Part shown: positions 7,711 through 15,079 of the stretch, piece by piece | Position numbering within the stretch: the stretch's first letter is position 1 | Layout of the letters: each line of letters opens with the position of its first letter | Origin: an uncultured Bacteroidales bacterium | GTDB lineage: Bacteria > Bacteroidota > Bacteroidia > Bacteroidales > UBA932 | Direction of reading: 5' to 3' | Assembly: GCA_944323825.1 (NCBI GenBank) | Contig: CALUTY010000020.1 | Coordinates: 1 to 34,117 of the forward strand | Length of the DNA: 34,117 nt | Made by a program: the position numbers and the translations under genes | The notes under the pieces: model-generated | Databases searched by the model: none | Told to the model about the DNA's origin: nothing | What the model saw: only the letters and a program-made list of their open reading frames with translations

Positions 7711-8664
7711 ATGAAACATTTTACGTCAGTCACGCAGCTCGGCGACCTCACCGCCGCATTTGAAAAGGCAAGGCATGTGAAGGAAAATCCTTTCGCCGAC
7801 CAGGATCTGGGCAGGAACAGGACCCTGCTGATGATATTCTTCAACTCCAGCCTGCGCACAAGGCTCAGCACACAGAAAGCCGCGATGAACCTCGGCATGA
7901 ATGTGATAGTCCTCGACATCAACCAGGGCGCATGGAAACTGGAGACGGAAAGAGGCGTTGTCATGGACGGCGACAAGCCTGAACACCTGCTCGAAGCCAT
8001 TCCGGTAATGGGATGCTACTGCGATGTGATCGGCGTCAGGTCATTTGCAAGGTTCGAGAGCAGGGAATATGACTACAACGAAACCATCCTGGAGCAGTTC
8101 ATAAGATACTCCGGCAAGCCGGTGTTCAGCATGGAGGCGGCGACAAGACACCCGCTCCAGACCTTTGCGGACATGATCACCATAGAAGAATACAAGACCA
8201 AGGCAAGACCTAAGATCGTGATGACATGGGCACCGCATCCGAAAGCCCTCCCGCAGGCCGTGCCTAACTCATTTGCCGAAGGCATCAACATGACGGGATA
8301 TGAATTCGTCATCACCCATCCTCACGGATATGAGCTTGACCCGGCATTTGTGGGGAATGCAAAGGTGGAATATGACCAGGACAAGGCCCTCGAAGGGGCG
8401 GATTTCGTCTATGCCAAGAACTGGGCGGCATACAGCGGCGACAACTACGGCAAGGTGCTGAGCACTGACCGCTCCTGGACAGTGGACAGCAGGAAAATGG
8501 CACTTACTGACAACGCATATTTCATGCACTGCCTTCCGGTGCGCAGGAACATGATAGTCACCGATGAGGTGATCGAAAGCGAAAGGTCCCTTGTCATCCC
8601 CGAGGCGGCAAACAGGGTCGTTTCCGCCCAGGTGATACTGAAAGAAATTCTCCAGGGGCTATGA
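7711..8664 (+). CDS. argF': N-succinylornithine carbamoyltransferase (ArgF')
   Basis: This carbamoyltransferase acts on acylated ornithine, not free ornithine. The carbamoyl-phosphate loop reads FFNSSLRTRLST in place of the usual STRTR loop. The closing motif HCLPVRRNM is present. The whole 317-residue sequence closely resembles the Bacteroides fragilis enzyme as I remember it. Residue 90, in MDGDKPEHLLEA, is proline. Proline at this position is known to select N-succinylornithine in the B. fragilis enzyme, whereas glutamate selects N-acetylornithine in Xanthomonas. The product is therefore predicted to be N-succinylcitrulline. The gene begins after the reversed EamA gene and overlaps argB by four bases (ATGA), which implies translational coupling. 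Confidence 0.95.
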   Translation: MKHFTSVTQLGDLTAAFEKARHVKENPFADQDLGRNRTLLMIFFNSSLRTRLSTQKAAMNLGMNVIVLDINQGAWKLETERGVVMDGDKPEHLLEAIPVMGCYCDVIGVRSFARFESREYDYNETILEQFIRYSGKPVFSMEAATRHPLQTFADMITIEEYKTKARPKIVMTWAPHPKALPQAVPNSFAEGINMTGYEFVITHPHGYELDPAFVGNAKVEYDQDKALEGADFVYAKNWAAYSGDNYGKVLSTDRSWTVDSRKMALTDNAYFMHCLPVRRNMIVTDEVIESERSLVIPEAANRVVSAQVILKEILQGL

Positions 8665-9572
8665 AAATAAAAGTAATAAAGATCGGCGGGAATGTGGTGG
8701 ACAACGAAGTCCTGCTGGAACAGTTTGCAAAAGACTTCGCGGCACTGGAAGAGCCAAAGATACTCGTCCACGGAGGCGGTGTGGCGGCAAGCCGCATGCA
8801 GAAGCAGCTCGGCATGGAGCCGCAAATGGTCGCAGGGAGAAGGGTGACCGATGACGGCACCCTGCAGATCGTGACAATGGTCTATGCCGGCTGGTGCAAC
8901 AAGCACATCACCGCCCTGCTGCAGAAGAACGGATGCAATGCCATCGGGATGACAGGAGCCGACGGGAATGCCATCTGCGCATCAAGAAGACCACCGATGA
9001 TGATTGAGGGCCATGGCACTGTGGATTTCGGCCATGTCGGGGACGTCACACCGGAAAGCATAAACCCGGGATTCCTTATGCAGCTGCTCTCCGCCGGACT
9101 CACCCCGGTGTTCTGTGCCATAAACCACGACGGGAACGGGCACCTGCTGAACACTAATGCCGATACGGTGGCCTCGTCAATAGCCGTAGCCTTCGCCAAT
9201 TTTCCGGCACCGGACGGAAACGGTGCCGAAACATCCTCAATAAAAGATCCGGGACAAGCATCGGACAGCCGTGAGAAGACAGACAAAGGCACCGGCCCGA
9301 CAAAAAACAGCCGACATGAAGTGGAACTCATATACTGTTTTGAAAAGGACGGGGTCCTCCACGACAAGGACGATGACAGCAGCCTGATTCCTGTGCTCAC
9401 CCATGATTCATACATGGAACTCAAACAGGAAGGCCGCATCGCAGACGGGATGATTCCGAAATTGGACAATTCATTCCAGGCCATGGATGCCGGAGTCGCA
9501 AAAGTAATAATAAAACATGCCGGGAACCTCAACTCGGACAAAGGGACAGTCCTCACAAAGGACAGACAATGA
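8661..9572 (+). CDS. argB: N-acylglutamate kinase with a loop insertion
   Basis: This amino-acid kinase phosphorylates acylglutamate, the second step of the pathway. The N-terminal KIGGNVVDN, the glycine loop VHGGGVAAS and the later NADTVASSIAVAFA block are family marks. The 303-residue length exceeds the usual ~255-260. The excess is a hydrophilic, low-complexity insertion at about residues 182-219 (rich in D, G, S, T and K), between NADTVASSIAVAFAN and the strand VELIYCFEKDGVL. The reading frame continues without a break. The DNA of the insertion begins with a perfect 8-bp hairpin (9205-9228) and contains GGCACCGG twice. In a succinylated pathway the substrate would be N-succinylglutamate. 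The start overlaps argF' and the stop overlaps the next gene, each by four bases. Confidence 0.95.
   Translation: MKIKVIKIGGNVVDNEVLLEQFAKDFAALEEPKILVHGGGVAASRMQKQLGMEPQMVAGRRVTDDGTLQIVTMVYAGWCNKHITALLQKNGCNAIGMTGADGNAICASRRPPMMIEGHGTVDFGHVGDVTPESINPGFLMQLLSAGLTPVFCAINHDGNGHLLNTNADTVASSIAVAFANFPAPDGNGAETSSIKDPGQASDSREKTDKGTGPTKNSRHEVELIYCFEKDGVLHDKDDDSSLIPVLTHDSYMELKQEGRIADGMIPKLDNSFQAMDAGVAKVIIKHAGNLNSDKGTVLTKDRQ
9205..9228. repeat. Perfect hairpin at the start of the ArgB insertion
   Basis: CGGCACCG (9205-9212) and CGGTGCCG (9221-9228) are perfectly complementary around an 8-base loop, inside the argB coding frame and exactly where the protein departs from its family. GGCACCGG also recurs as a direct repeat at 9206-9213 and 9288-9295, near the two ends of the insertion. 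Confidence 0.6.
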
Positions 9573-10825
9573 CAATAACAGACTCCGGACTTGACCCGGA
9601 TAAATCCCTTGATGACATGAAAACTTGGCACAAATACACCGGAGATGCAGCCGGGCTGCTGAAGGAAATGGTGGCAATCCCCTCCCCTTCTTTTCATGAG
9701 GAGGATGTCTGCCGTCACATTTCAGCAAGGCTGACGGAATTCGGAATCGGACATAAAGTGGCGGGAAACAACATCGTGGCGTACAACAGGCATTTCAAGC
9801 CCGGGAAAAGGACGCTGATGCTGAATGCCCACATCGACACCGTTGGCCCCTCAGACGGATATTCCTTTGACCCGTACAGACCGGATTATGAAACTGCTGT
9901 CTGTCCGGTAAAGACCACCCTTGAAGAAGAGATGAAAGGCTGCCCCATGACATCCAAAGACACAGCCTCTGAATATACAATGCCGCTGAGCAGCAATGAT
10001 TTCATCTGCGGATTGGGCAGCAACGACGACGGAGGCTCCGTGGTGGCCATGATTTCCGCATTCAGGCATTTCTACGAAATGGAACTGCCGGTAAACCTGA
10101 TGCTTGCACTCACATGCGAGGAAGAGAGGTCAGGGAACGGAGGCATGACATGGCTCTGGGACCATTTCCCATATCCGGACGGACAGCCGTACAGCTGTGC
10201 ATTCCATCCGGACTGGGCCATAATCGGAGAACCTACAGGGATGAAGGCGGCGATTGCCGAAAGGGGGCTTCTCGTGCTGGACGGGGAAGCACGAGGGGTC
10301 AGCGGACATGCGGCCCGGGAAGAGGGGGTGAATGCCCTTTATATTGCCATTGAAGACATTGAAAGGCTCAGGAAACATGAATTTGCCAAGATATCCCCGG
10401 CAATGGGCAAGGTAAAGCTTGCCGTCACTCAGATAAATGCCGGGACTGCACACAATGTGGTGCCGGACAGCTGCAGGTTTGTCGTGGACATAAGGCCGAC
10501 AGAAATGTACGGCAATGAAGAAATTCTCCGCGAGCTGCAGGCGGAATGCCGCAGCACCCTCACCCCGCGCAATCTCCGGAACAAGTCATCCGCCACAGCT
10601 GCAAACTCCCCTCTCGCCGGATGCGCCAAGGCCCTCGGACTGGAAACATTCTCCTCACCCACCACATCGGACTGGATGAGAGTGCATTGCGATGCAATGA
10701 AGATGGGTCCCGGAGAATCCTCCCGTTCGCACAGGAAAGACGAGTTCATCCTTGTCAGCGAAATCAGCCATGCCATCGGCACATATATAAAATTCATTGA
10801 AACATTCATTGAAAACCGACTCTGA
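9569..10825 (+). CDS. argE: M20-family N-acylcitrulline/ornithine deacylase
   Basis: This zinc-dependent M20 peptidase-family enzyme should remove the acyl group, giving citrulline for ArgG. Visible metal and catalytic residues are NAHIDTV (His88, Asp90), GSNDDGG (Asp153), the glutamate pair CEEERSG (Glu184/Glu185) and GEPT (Glu221), plus a late histidine in SRSHRKDEF. The dimerisation lid is the middle domain around VSGHAAREEGVNALYIA. The 418 residues exceed the usual ~350-380 mainly because of an extra segment at about residues 104-143, between the SFDPY strand and the GLGSNDDGG motif, plus an N-terminal extension. The gene overlaps argB by four bases. The substrate N-succinylcitrulline is inferred from the Pro90 ArgF' next door; the symbol argE is used in the broad sense. 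Confidence 0.9.
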   Translation: MTITDSGLDPDKSLDDMKTWHKYTGDAAGLLKEMVAIPSPSFHEEDVCRHISARLTEFGIGHKVAGNNIVAYNRHFKPGKRTLMLNAHIDTVGPSDGYSFDPYRPDYETAVCPVKTTLEEEMKGCPMTSKDTASEYTMPLSSNDFICGLGSNDDGGSVVAMISAFRHFYEMELPVNLMLALTCEEERSGNGGMTWLWDHFPYPDGQPYSCAFHPDWAIIGEPTGMKAAIAERGLLVLDGEARGVSGHAAREEGVNALYIAIEDIERLRKHEFAKISPAMGKVKLAVTQINAGTAHNVVPDSCRFVVDIRPTEMYGNEEILRELQAECRSTLTPRNLRNKSSATAANSPLAGCAKALGLETFSSPTTSDWMRVHCDAMKMGPGESSRSHRKDEFILVSEISHAIGTYIKFIETFIENRL

Positions 10826-10880
10826 AATTTTCAAAAACGAATTTTAAGAAGTATTTTCGGGAAGAAATAATTCATCATTT

Positions 10881-11339
10881 ATGATACGGAACATTGCTCT
10901 TGTGGCGCATGACGCCAGAAAATCAGAACTTGTGGACTGGGTGAGATTCAATGCAGGCTCCCTTGAATCCTGCACATTATACTGCACCGGCACCACCGGA
11001 AGGCTCATCCGGGAAGCCTTGAAAGAAACTCTTGGAGAAGAAAACATGCCTGAGGTGAACTGCCTTCTCAGCGGCCCTCTCGGAGGGGACGCACAGATCG
11101 GGGCCATGATTGCCGAAGGGAAGGTGGACATGCTCGTGTTCTTCTGCGACAACCTCATAATGCAGGGGCACCAGAACGACGTGATGGGCCTTGTGAGGCT
11201 TGCATCCCTCTACAATGTGCCTTTCGCAACCAACAGGAGCACAGCGGACTTCATCATTTCATCCCCGCTCTATCAAAGCACCGAATACGAAAGGATAATC
11301 CCGGCCTGCATAGAGTCCTACAAGAACAGAAAACTTTAA
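10881..11339 (+). CDS. mgsA: Methylglyoxal synthase
   Basis: This enzyme converts dihydroxyacetone phosphate to methylglyoxal and phosphate, a bypass of lower glycolysis that relieves phosphate stress. All the key residues line up with the Escherichia coli enzyme: VAHD (His10, Asp11), the phosphate loop CTGTTGRL, SGPLGGDAQIG with the catalytic Asp70, FFCD (Asp90), GHQND (His97, Asp100) and ATNRSTADFII. The length of 152 residues is exactly family size. It lies 55 bases after the deacylase and four bases before argH, so it is apparently part of the arginine operon although it has no known role there. A weak promoter-like TATTTTCG in the 55-base gap could give separate expression. Confidence 0.96.
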   Translation: MIRNIALVAHDARKSELVDWVRFNAGSLESCTLYCTGTTGRLIREALKETLGEENMPEVNCLLSGPLGGDAQIGAMIAEGKVDMLVFFCDNLIMQGHQNDVMGLVRLASLYNVPFATNRSTADFIISSPLYQSTEYERIIPACIESYKNRKL

Positions 11340-11343
11340 TAAA

Positions 11344-12699
11344 ATGGCTGAAACACTCTGGAACAAGGGAAAAGGAGCAACAGACCTTGTGGAGGAATTC
11401 ACTGTGGGGAACGACAGGACCCTGGACATGAGGCTGGCAGAATACGATGTGAAAGGCTCGATGGCCCACATAAGGATGCTCGAATCAATAGGCCTTCTGA
11501 AAAAGGAGGAACTTGAAAGGCTCCTGGCAGGGCTTGAAGAAATCCAAGATGAGATAAGGTCGGGAAAGTTCGGGCTTGAGGATGATGTGGAGGACATACA
11601 TTCCCAGGTGGAACTGCTGCTCACACGCAGGCTCGGAGAAATCGGCAAGAAGATACACTCCGGACGCTCGCGCAACGACCAGGTCCTCGTTGACATAAAG
11701 CTGTTTCTGAAAGACGAGGTGAAGAAGTTCAGGGATGAGGTCCTTGGCCTTTTCAACCTGCTCCAGAACCTGAGCGAGAAATACAAAGATGTACTTCTGC
11801 CCGGATATACCCACGGACAGATAGCCATGCCGTCATCCTTCGGACTGTGGCTCGGGGCGTATGCGGAAGCCCTCGCAGATGACATGTACATGCTCCACGG
11901 GGCATATATGGTCACTGACCAGAATCCTCTCGGCTCGGCGGCAGGATACGGAAGTTCCTTCCCCCTTTACAGGGAAATGACGACGGAACTGCTCGGCTTC
12001 GGCTCCATGGAATACAATTCAGTCGCAGCCCAGCTCAGCCGTGGCAGGACAGAAAGGGCAGTGGCCTCGGCAATGGGAGCCATAGCCTTGACCATCAACA
12101 AATTTGCCTCAGACTGCTGCATGTACATGTGCCCGAACTACGGTTTCATATCGTTTCCGGACGAGCTGACCACCGGCTCCAGCATCATGCCGCACAAGAA
12201 GAACCCGGATGTCTGGGAAATGATCAGGGGCAACTGCAACCGCATCCTAAGCACCGAAAACGAAATCTCTCTTCTCTGCAGCAACATGCCGCACGGCTAT
12301 CACCGTGACTTCCAGCTGCTGAAGGATATCCTTTTCCCTGCCATTGAAATGCTGCACAAATGCATATTCATGACCGGCTACATGGCTGAAAACATGAAGG
12401 TCCATGAGCACATCCTTGACTCTCCGCTTTACGAATATCTCTTCACCGTGGAGGAAGTCAACCGCCGTGTCCTCTCAGGAATGCCGTTCAGGGACGCCTA
12501 CAAGGCCGTCGGCATCGAAGTCAACAACGGCACCTTCCGCTACCGTGGCAACAGTCCGGACACCGCAGACGACACAGTCACCGCAGGCAAAGCCCCCGAA
12601 GCCAAGGACCTGCACCACACCCACACCGGCAGCATCGGAAATCTCGCCACCGAGAAAATAAAGGAAAAGATGCAAAAAGCTTCAGAGTGGATAAAATAA
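11344..12699 (+). CDS. argH: Argininosuccinate lyase
   Basis: This lyase splits argininosuccinate into arginine and fumarate, the last step of the pathway. The fumarase/aspartase superfamily blocks are present in order: HSGRSRNDQV, GYTHGQIAMP with the catalytic-region histidine, and the signature GSSIMPHKKNPD on the mobile loop that carries the active serine. The 451-residue length is normal to slightly long. Near the C-terminus about 17-20 extra residues (399-420, with the near-repeat DTADDTVTAG) sit between the NNGTF strand and the conserved HHTHTGSIGNL motif. It is the last gene of the cluster, four bases after mgsA. A hairpin that begins one base after its stop codon serves as a shared terminator with the opposing rng gene. 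Confidence 0.96.
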   Translation: MAETLWNKGKGATDLVEEFTVGNDRTLDMRLAEYDVKGSMAHIRMLESIGLLKKEELERLLAGLEEIQDEIRSGKFGLEDDVEDIHSQVELLLTRRLGEIGKKIHSGRSRNDQVLVDIKLFLKDEVKKFRDEVLGLFNLLQNLSEKYKDVLLPGYTHGQIAMPSSFGLWLGAYAEALADDMYMLHGAYMVTDQNPLGSAAGYGSSFPLYREMTTELLGFGSMEYNSVAAQLSRGRTERAVASAMGAIALTINKFASDCCMYMCPNYGFISFPDELTTGSSIMPHKKNPDVWEMIRGNCNRILSTENEISLLCSNMPHGYHRDFQLLKDILFPAIEMLHKCIFMTGYMAENMKVHEHILDSPLYEYLFTVEEVNRRVLSGMPFRDAYKAVGIEVNNGTFRYRGNSPDTADDTVTAGKAPEAKDLHHTHTGSIGNLATEKIKEKMQKASEWIK

Positions 12700-12735
12700 A
12701 AAATGGGGATCAGCTGTCAAGCCGGTCCCCATTTT
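12700..12735. terminator. Shared terminator of argH and rng
   Basis: AAAATGGGGA (12700-12709) and TCCCCATTTT (12726-12735) form a perfect 10-bp stem with a 16-base loop. On the minus strand the stem is followed by T-rich sequence, so it is best for rng. The 3' end of the rng coding region lies in the loop and one arm. On the plus strand it directly follows the argH stop. Confidence 0.7.
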
Positions 12736-14269
12736 CAGTAAAGAATTCATTCTGCAGGACTGTAAAATCTGTGACTTCGACAAGTCTGATCTTACATCTG
12801 TACTTCGATTTCCATTTTCCGAGTATGGAAGAAAAGACTCCTCTGCTCAGATACGCTCCCAGTATAGGACTCACCTTCAGGACGAGAGACCGGATATTCT
12901 TCTCAGCGACATAATAGGCAAGACGGCGCTCTATGCTCTCGTCTATCACCACGCTGGATGTAATCTTTCCCGTGCCGTGGCAGACCGGGCAAACTTCCGT
13001 GGTATTTATCTCCGTGGCAGGCCTGACACGCTGCCTTGTTATCTGCATCAGACCGAACTTGGTCAGAGGCAGCACATTGTGCTTTGCCCTGTCGGACTGC
13101 ATGAGCTCCTGCATGTGCTTGAAAAGCATGTTCCTGTGCTCATTGCTCTCCATGTCAATGAAATCGACGACAACGATGCCGCCCATGTCCCTCAGCCGGA
13201 GCTGGCGGGCTATTTCCTCGGCGGCGTAGCAGTTGATGTCGTATGTGTTCTGCTCCTGTTCCTTGTTCTTGGAACGTGTGCCGCTGTTCACGTCTATGAC
13301 ATGCAAGGCTTCCGTGTGCTCTATGACCAGATAGGCTCCCTGCCTGATTGGAACCACCTTCCCGAAGGAACTCTTTATCTGCCTCGTGACCTCGAAATGG
13401 TCAAAGATGGGAGTGGTGTCCTTGTACAGCTTGACAATCTTCTCCTGTTCGGGAGATATGAGGGAGATATACTTCCTAGTTTCCTCGTAGACAGCCTCGT
13501 CATTGACATAAATGTTTGAAAACGAGTCATTGAGAAGATCTCTCAGGATGGTGGTGGTCTTGCTGTATTCGGTGAACAGCAGCTGGACCGACTTGGACTT
13601 GGCCAGTTTTCCCCATGAACTCTCCCATTTCTCTATGAGGGACATCAGTTCGGCATCAAGCACAGCGGCATTCTTGCCTTCGGCTGCCGTACGTATGATC
13701 GCCCCGTAATTTTTCGGGAGGATATTCTTCACAAGGGCTTCAAGCCTCCGCTTCTCTTCCTTTGAAGATATTTTCTGGGATACGCTCACCTTTTCTGCAA
13801 AAGGGAGGAGTACGATATTCCGTCCTGCCAATGAAATTTCTGCAGTCAGTCGTGATCCTTTTGTCGAAATCGGTTCTTTGACAATCTGCACCACCATCAT
13901 CTGCCCCGGAGTGAGGACATTCTCTATGCGCCCTTCCTTTTCCAGGATGGGACCGAGCTTTATGCCGGAGAATATCCCCTTTGCGTCGGCATTCGGATTG
14001 AGCCGCTTGACGAACTCATCGAAAGCCTTGAAGTTCAGGCCGAGGTCGAGATAATGTACAAATGCTTCCTTTTCATCGCCGATGTCAACAAAAGCAGCGT
14101 TCAGGGCAGGAAGGATCTTCTTCACCTTGCCGAGGTAGACATCCCCCACCGAGAAGGTGTGCCCGTGGCTGGACTCTTTGTTAAGTTCGATGAGCCGACG
14201 GTTTTCCATCAGTGCTATCGAAACTTCTGTCGAATTGACATCAACAATCAGATCTTTAACAGATTCCAT
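12710..14269 (-). CDS. rng: Ribonuclease G/E family endoribonuclease
   Basis: This 519-residue single-strand endoribonuclease acts in rRNA maturation and mRNA decay. The N-terminal S1-like RNA-binding domain covers about residues 35-130 (GDVYLGKVKKILPALNAAFVDIG). The catalytic DNase I-like domain holds the two magnesium-binding aspartates, in VIDVNSGT (Asp326) and VVDFIDME (Asp369), and the zinc-link region CPVCHGTGK follows. The size is that of RNase G, lacking the long degradosome scaffold tail of RNase E. The ATG at 14269 is used; a TTG directly upstream is less likely. It lies downstream of HU and the COX24-type gene on the same strand but is separated from them by a strong hairpin, so it probably has its own promoter. 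Confidence 0.95.
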   Translation of the reverse strand: MESVKDLIVDVNSTEVSIALMENRRLIELNKESSHGHTFSVGDVYLGKVKKILPALNAAFVDIGDEKEAFVHYLDLGLNFKAFDEFVKRLNPNADAKGIFSGIKLGPILEKEGRIENVLTPGQMMVVQIVKEPISTKGSRLTAEISLAGRNIVLLPFAEKVSVSQKISSKEEKRRLEALVKNILPKNYGAIIRTAAEGKNAAVLDAELMSLIEKWESSWGKLAKSKSVQLLFTEYSKTTTILRDLLNDSFSNIYVNDEAVYEETRKYISLISPEQEKIVKLYKDTTPIFDHFEVTRQIKSSFGKVVPIRQGAYLVIEHTEALHVIDVNSGTRSKNKEQEQNTYDINCYAAEEIARQLRLRDMGGIVVVDFIDMESNEHRNMLFKHMQELMQSDRAKHNVLPLTKFGLMQITRQRVRPATEINTTEVCPVCHGTGKITSSVVIDESIERRLAYYVAEKNIRSLVLKVSPILGAYLSRGVFSSILGKWKSKYRCKIRLVEVTDFTVLQNEFFTENGDRLDS

Positions 14270-14327
14270 CAAGAAAGTTCATTTTCAAGAACGATGAAAT
14301 AGAAGAGGCATCCGCCTCCTTAATCAC

Positions 14328-14359
14328 AAAAGGGCGACCAAATTCCCGGTCACCCTTTT
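14328..14359. terminator. Terminator between the HU unit and rng
   Basis: AAAAGGG (14328-14334) pairs with CCCTTTT (14353-14359) and GACC (14336-14339) with GGTC (14348-14351), with one C/A mismatch between the two stem parts and an 8-base loop. The stem ends in T-runs on both strands, and it lies about 40 bases downstream of the COX24-type gene. Confidence 0.65.
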
Positions 14360-14361
14360 AA

Positions 14362-14378
14362 TTTAGCAGACTGCTAAA
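14362..14378. promoter_or_regulatory. Perfect 17-bp dyad between COX24-type gene and rng
   Basis: TTTAGCAGACTGCTAAA is two perfect 8-base half-sites around a single central base. With so short a centre it is a better DNA operator than an RNA hairpin. It lies 17 bases downstream of the COX24-type gene, next to the terminator, and about 95 bases upstream of rng. The binding protein, if any, is unknown. Confidence 0.4.
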
Positions 14379-14395
14379 ATGGCAGACACCAAAGA

Positions 14396-14488
14396 CTACT
14401 TTCTCTTCTTATGTCTATTCTTGCGCAAACGCTTCTTGCGTTTGTGCGTAGCCATCTTATGTCTCTTACGTTTCTTACCGCTTGGCAT
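14396..14488 (-). CDS. COX24/AURKAIP1-type small ribosomal basic protein
   Basis: This 30-residue gene encodes an extremely basic peptide, with lysine, arginine and histidine making up about three quarters of it. It begins MPSGKKRKRHKMATHKRKKR and continues LRKNRHKKRK to a TAG stop. The sequence matches the small Bacteroidota protein annotated as an AURKAIP1/COX24-domain protein. That domain is also found in the mitochondrial small-subunit protein mS38, so a place on the small ribosomal subunit is likely. The start lies 18 bases after HU on the same strand, consistent with co-transcription from the HU promoter. It is easily missed because of its size. Confidence 0.88.
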   Translation of the reverse strand: MPSGKKRKRHKMATHKRKKRLRKNRHKKRK

Positions 14489-14506
14489 AATCTAAAAGTT
14501 TAACAA

Positions 14507-14782
14507 TTATTTCTTTACTACGTTCACAAATACCTTTGCCGGTTTGAACGCCGGGATATTGTGAGCAGGAATAGTCATGGTGGTGTTCTTGGTGATGTTA
14601 CGTGCAGCCTTCTCAGCCCTGTGCTTGATGATGAAGCTGCCGAATCCGCGGAGATAAACGGCATTGCCCTTTGCGAGGGAGCCCTTTACACTCTCCATAA
14701 ATGACTCGATTACTGTCTGGACAGTAATCTTTTCGATACCGGTTGCCTTTGCAATCTCGTTTACTATCTCTGCCTTTGTCAT
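14507..14782 (-). CDS. hup: HU-family DNA-binding protein
   Basis: This 91-residue nucleoid protein bends and compacts DNA as a dimer. The helical base is MTKAEIVNEIAKATGIEKITVQTVIESFMESVKGSLAKG, followed by the conserved VYLRGFGSFIIKHRAEKAARNI. The DNA-gripping arm ends with the prolines of TIPAHNIPAFKPAKVF. The length and layout are standard for the HU/IHF family. The promoter is one of the best in the window (14830-14860). The COX24-type gene follows after 18 bases, so the two are probably one abundant transcript ended by the hairpin at 14328-14359. Confidence 0.97.
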   Translation of the reverse strand: MTKAEIVNEIAKATGIEKITVQTVIESFMESVKGSLAKGNAVYLRGFGSFIIKHRAEKAARNITKNTTMTIPAHNIPAFKPAKVFVNVVKK

Positions 14783-14829
14783 AACAATATAGAATTAAAA
14801 ACCCAATTTTATTTTTCGTCATTAGGGCG

Positions 14830-14860
14830 CAAAATTAGATTTATTTTTTTAATATTCAAA
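14830..14860 (-). promoter_or_regulatory. HU promoter
   Basis: The minus strand shows TTTG (14857-14860), a 19-base AT-rich spacer and TAATTTTG (14830-14837), a complete match to the Bacteroidota consensus at ideal spacing. The start of transcription would be near 14823, about 40 bases before the HU start codon. Confidence 0.78.
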
Positions 14861-14889
14861 ATCGTAACCGTCATTATTTTCATTTTTTT

Positions 14890-14897
14890 TACTTTTG
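14890..14897 (+). promoter_or_regulatory. Candidate distal lon promoter element
   Basis: TACTTTTG fits TAnnTTTG but no TTTG lies at the right distance upstream. Transcription from here would give a leader of about 175 bases before lon. A TATAAT sequence at 15059-15064, close to the lon start, is an alternative. Confidence 0.33.
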
Positions 14898-15023
14898 TCC
14901 GACAGGGTCTGATGCATGCCTGGAGCATTCCGGCACCGTTCCGGGACATAAAACTGATGGCATTCCGGCATTTGGCACAGAGATTGACCATAGAGCACGG
15001 CGGTTTTTCCGCAGCGGCTTTTC

Positions 15024-15038
15024 CTGCCATTTTGGCAG
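15024..15038. promoter_or_regulatory. Dyad upstream of lon
   Basis: CTGCCA (15024-15029) and TGGCAG (15033-15038) are perfect inverted half-sites around TTT, lying 42-56 bases upstream of the lon ATG and just before a TATAAT at 15059-15064. The layout suits an operator or an alternative-sigma element for a stress gene; this is inference. Confidence 0.4.
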
Positions 15039-15079
15039 TGTCATGCGGAAAAATCCTGTATAATATAAGGAAATATAGT

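Noticed and set aside
7711..8664. Ordinary ornithine carbamoyltransferase (argF)
   Set aside because: The carbamoyl-phosphate loop is of the SSLRTR type and the overall sequence matches ArgF' with Pro90, not the standard STRTR enzyme.
14912..15079. N-terminal extension of Lon
   Set aside because: The extra residues have no Lon similarity, and the ATG at 15080 follows a promoter-like AT-rich region and gives a normal family length.
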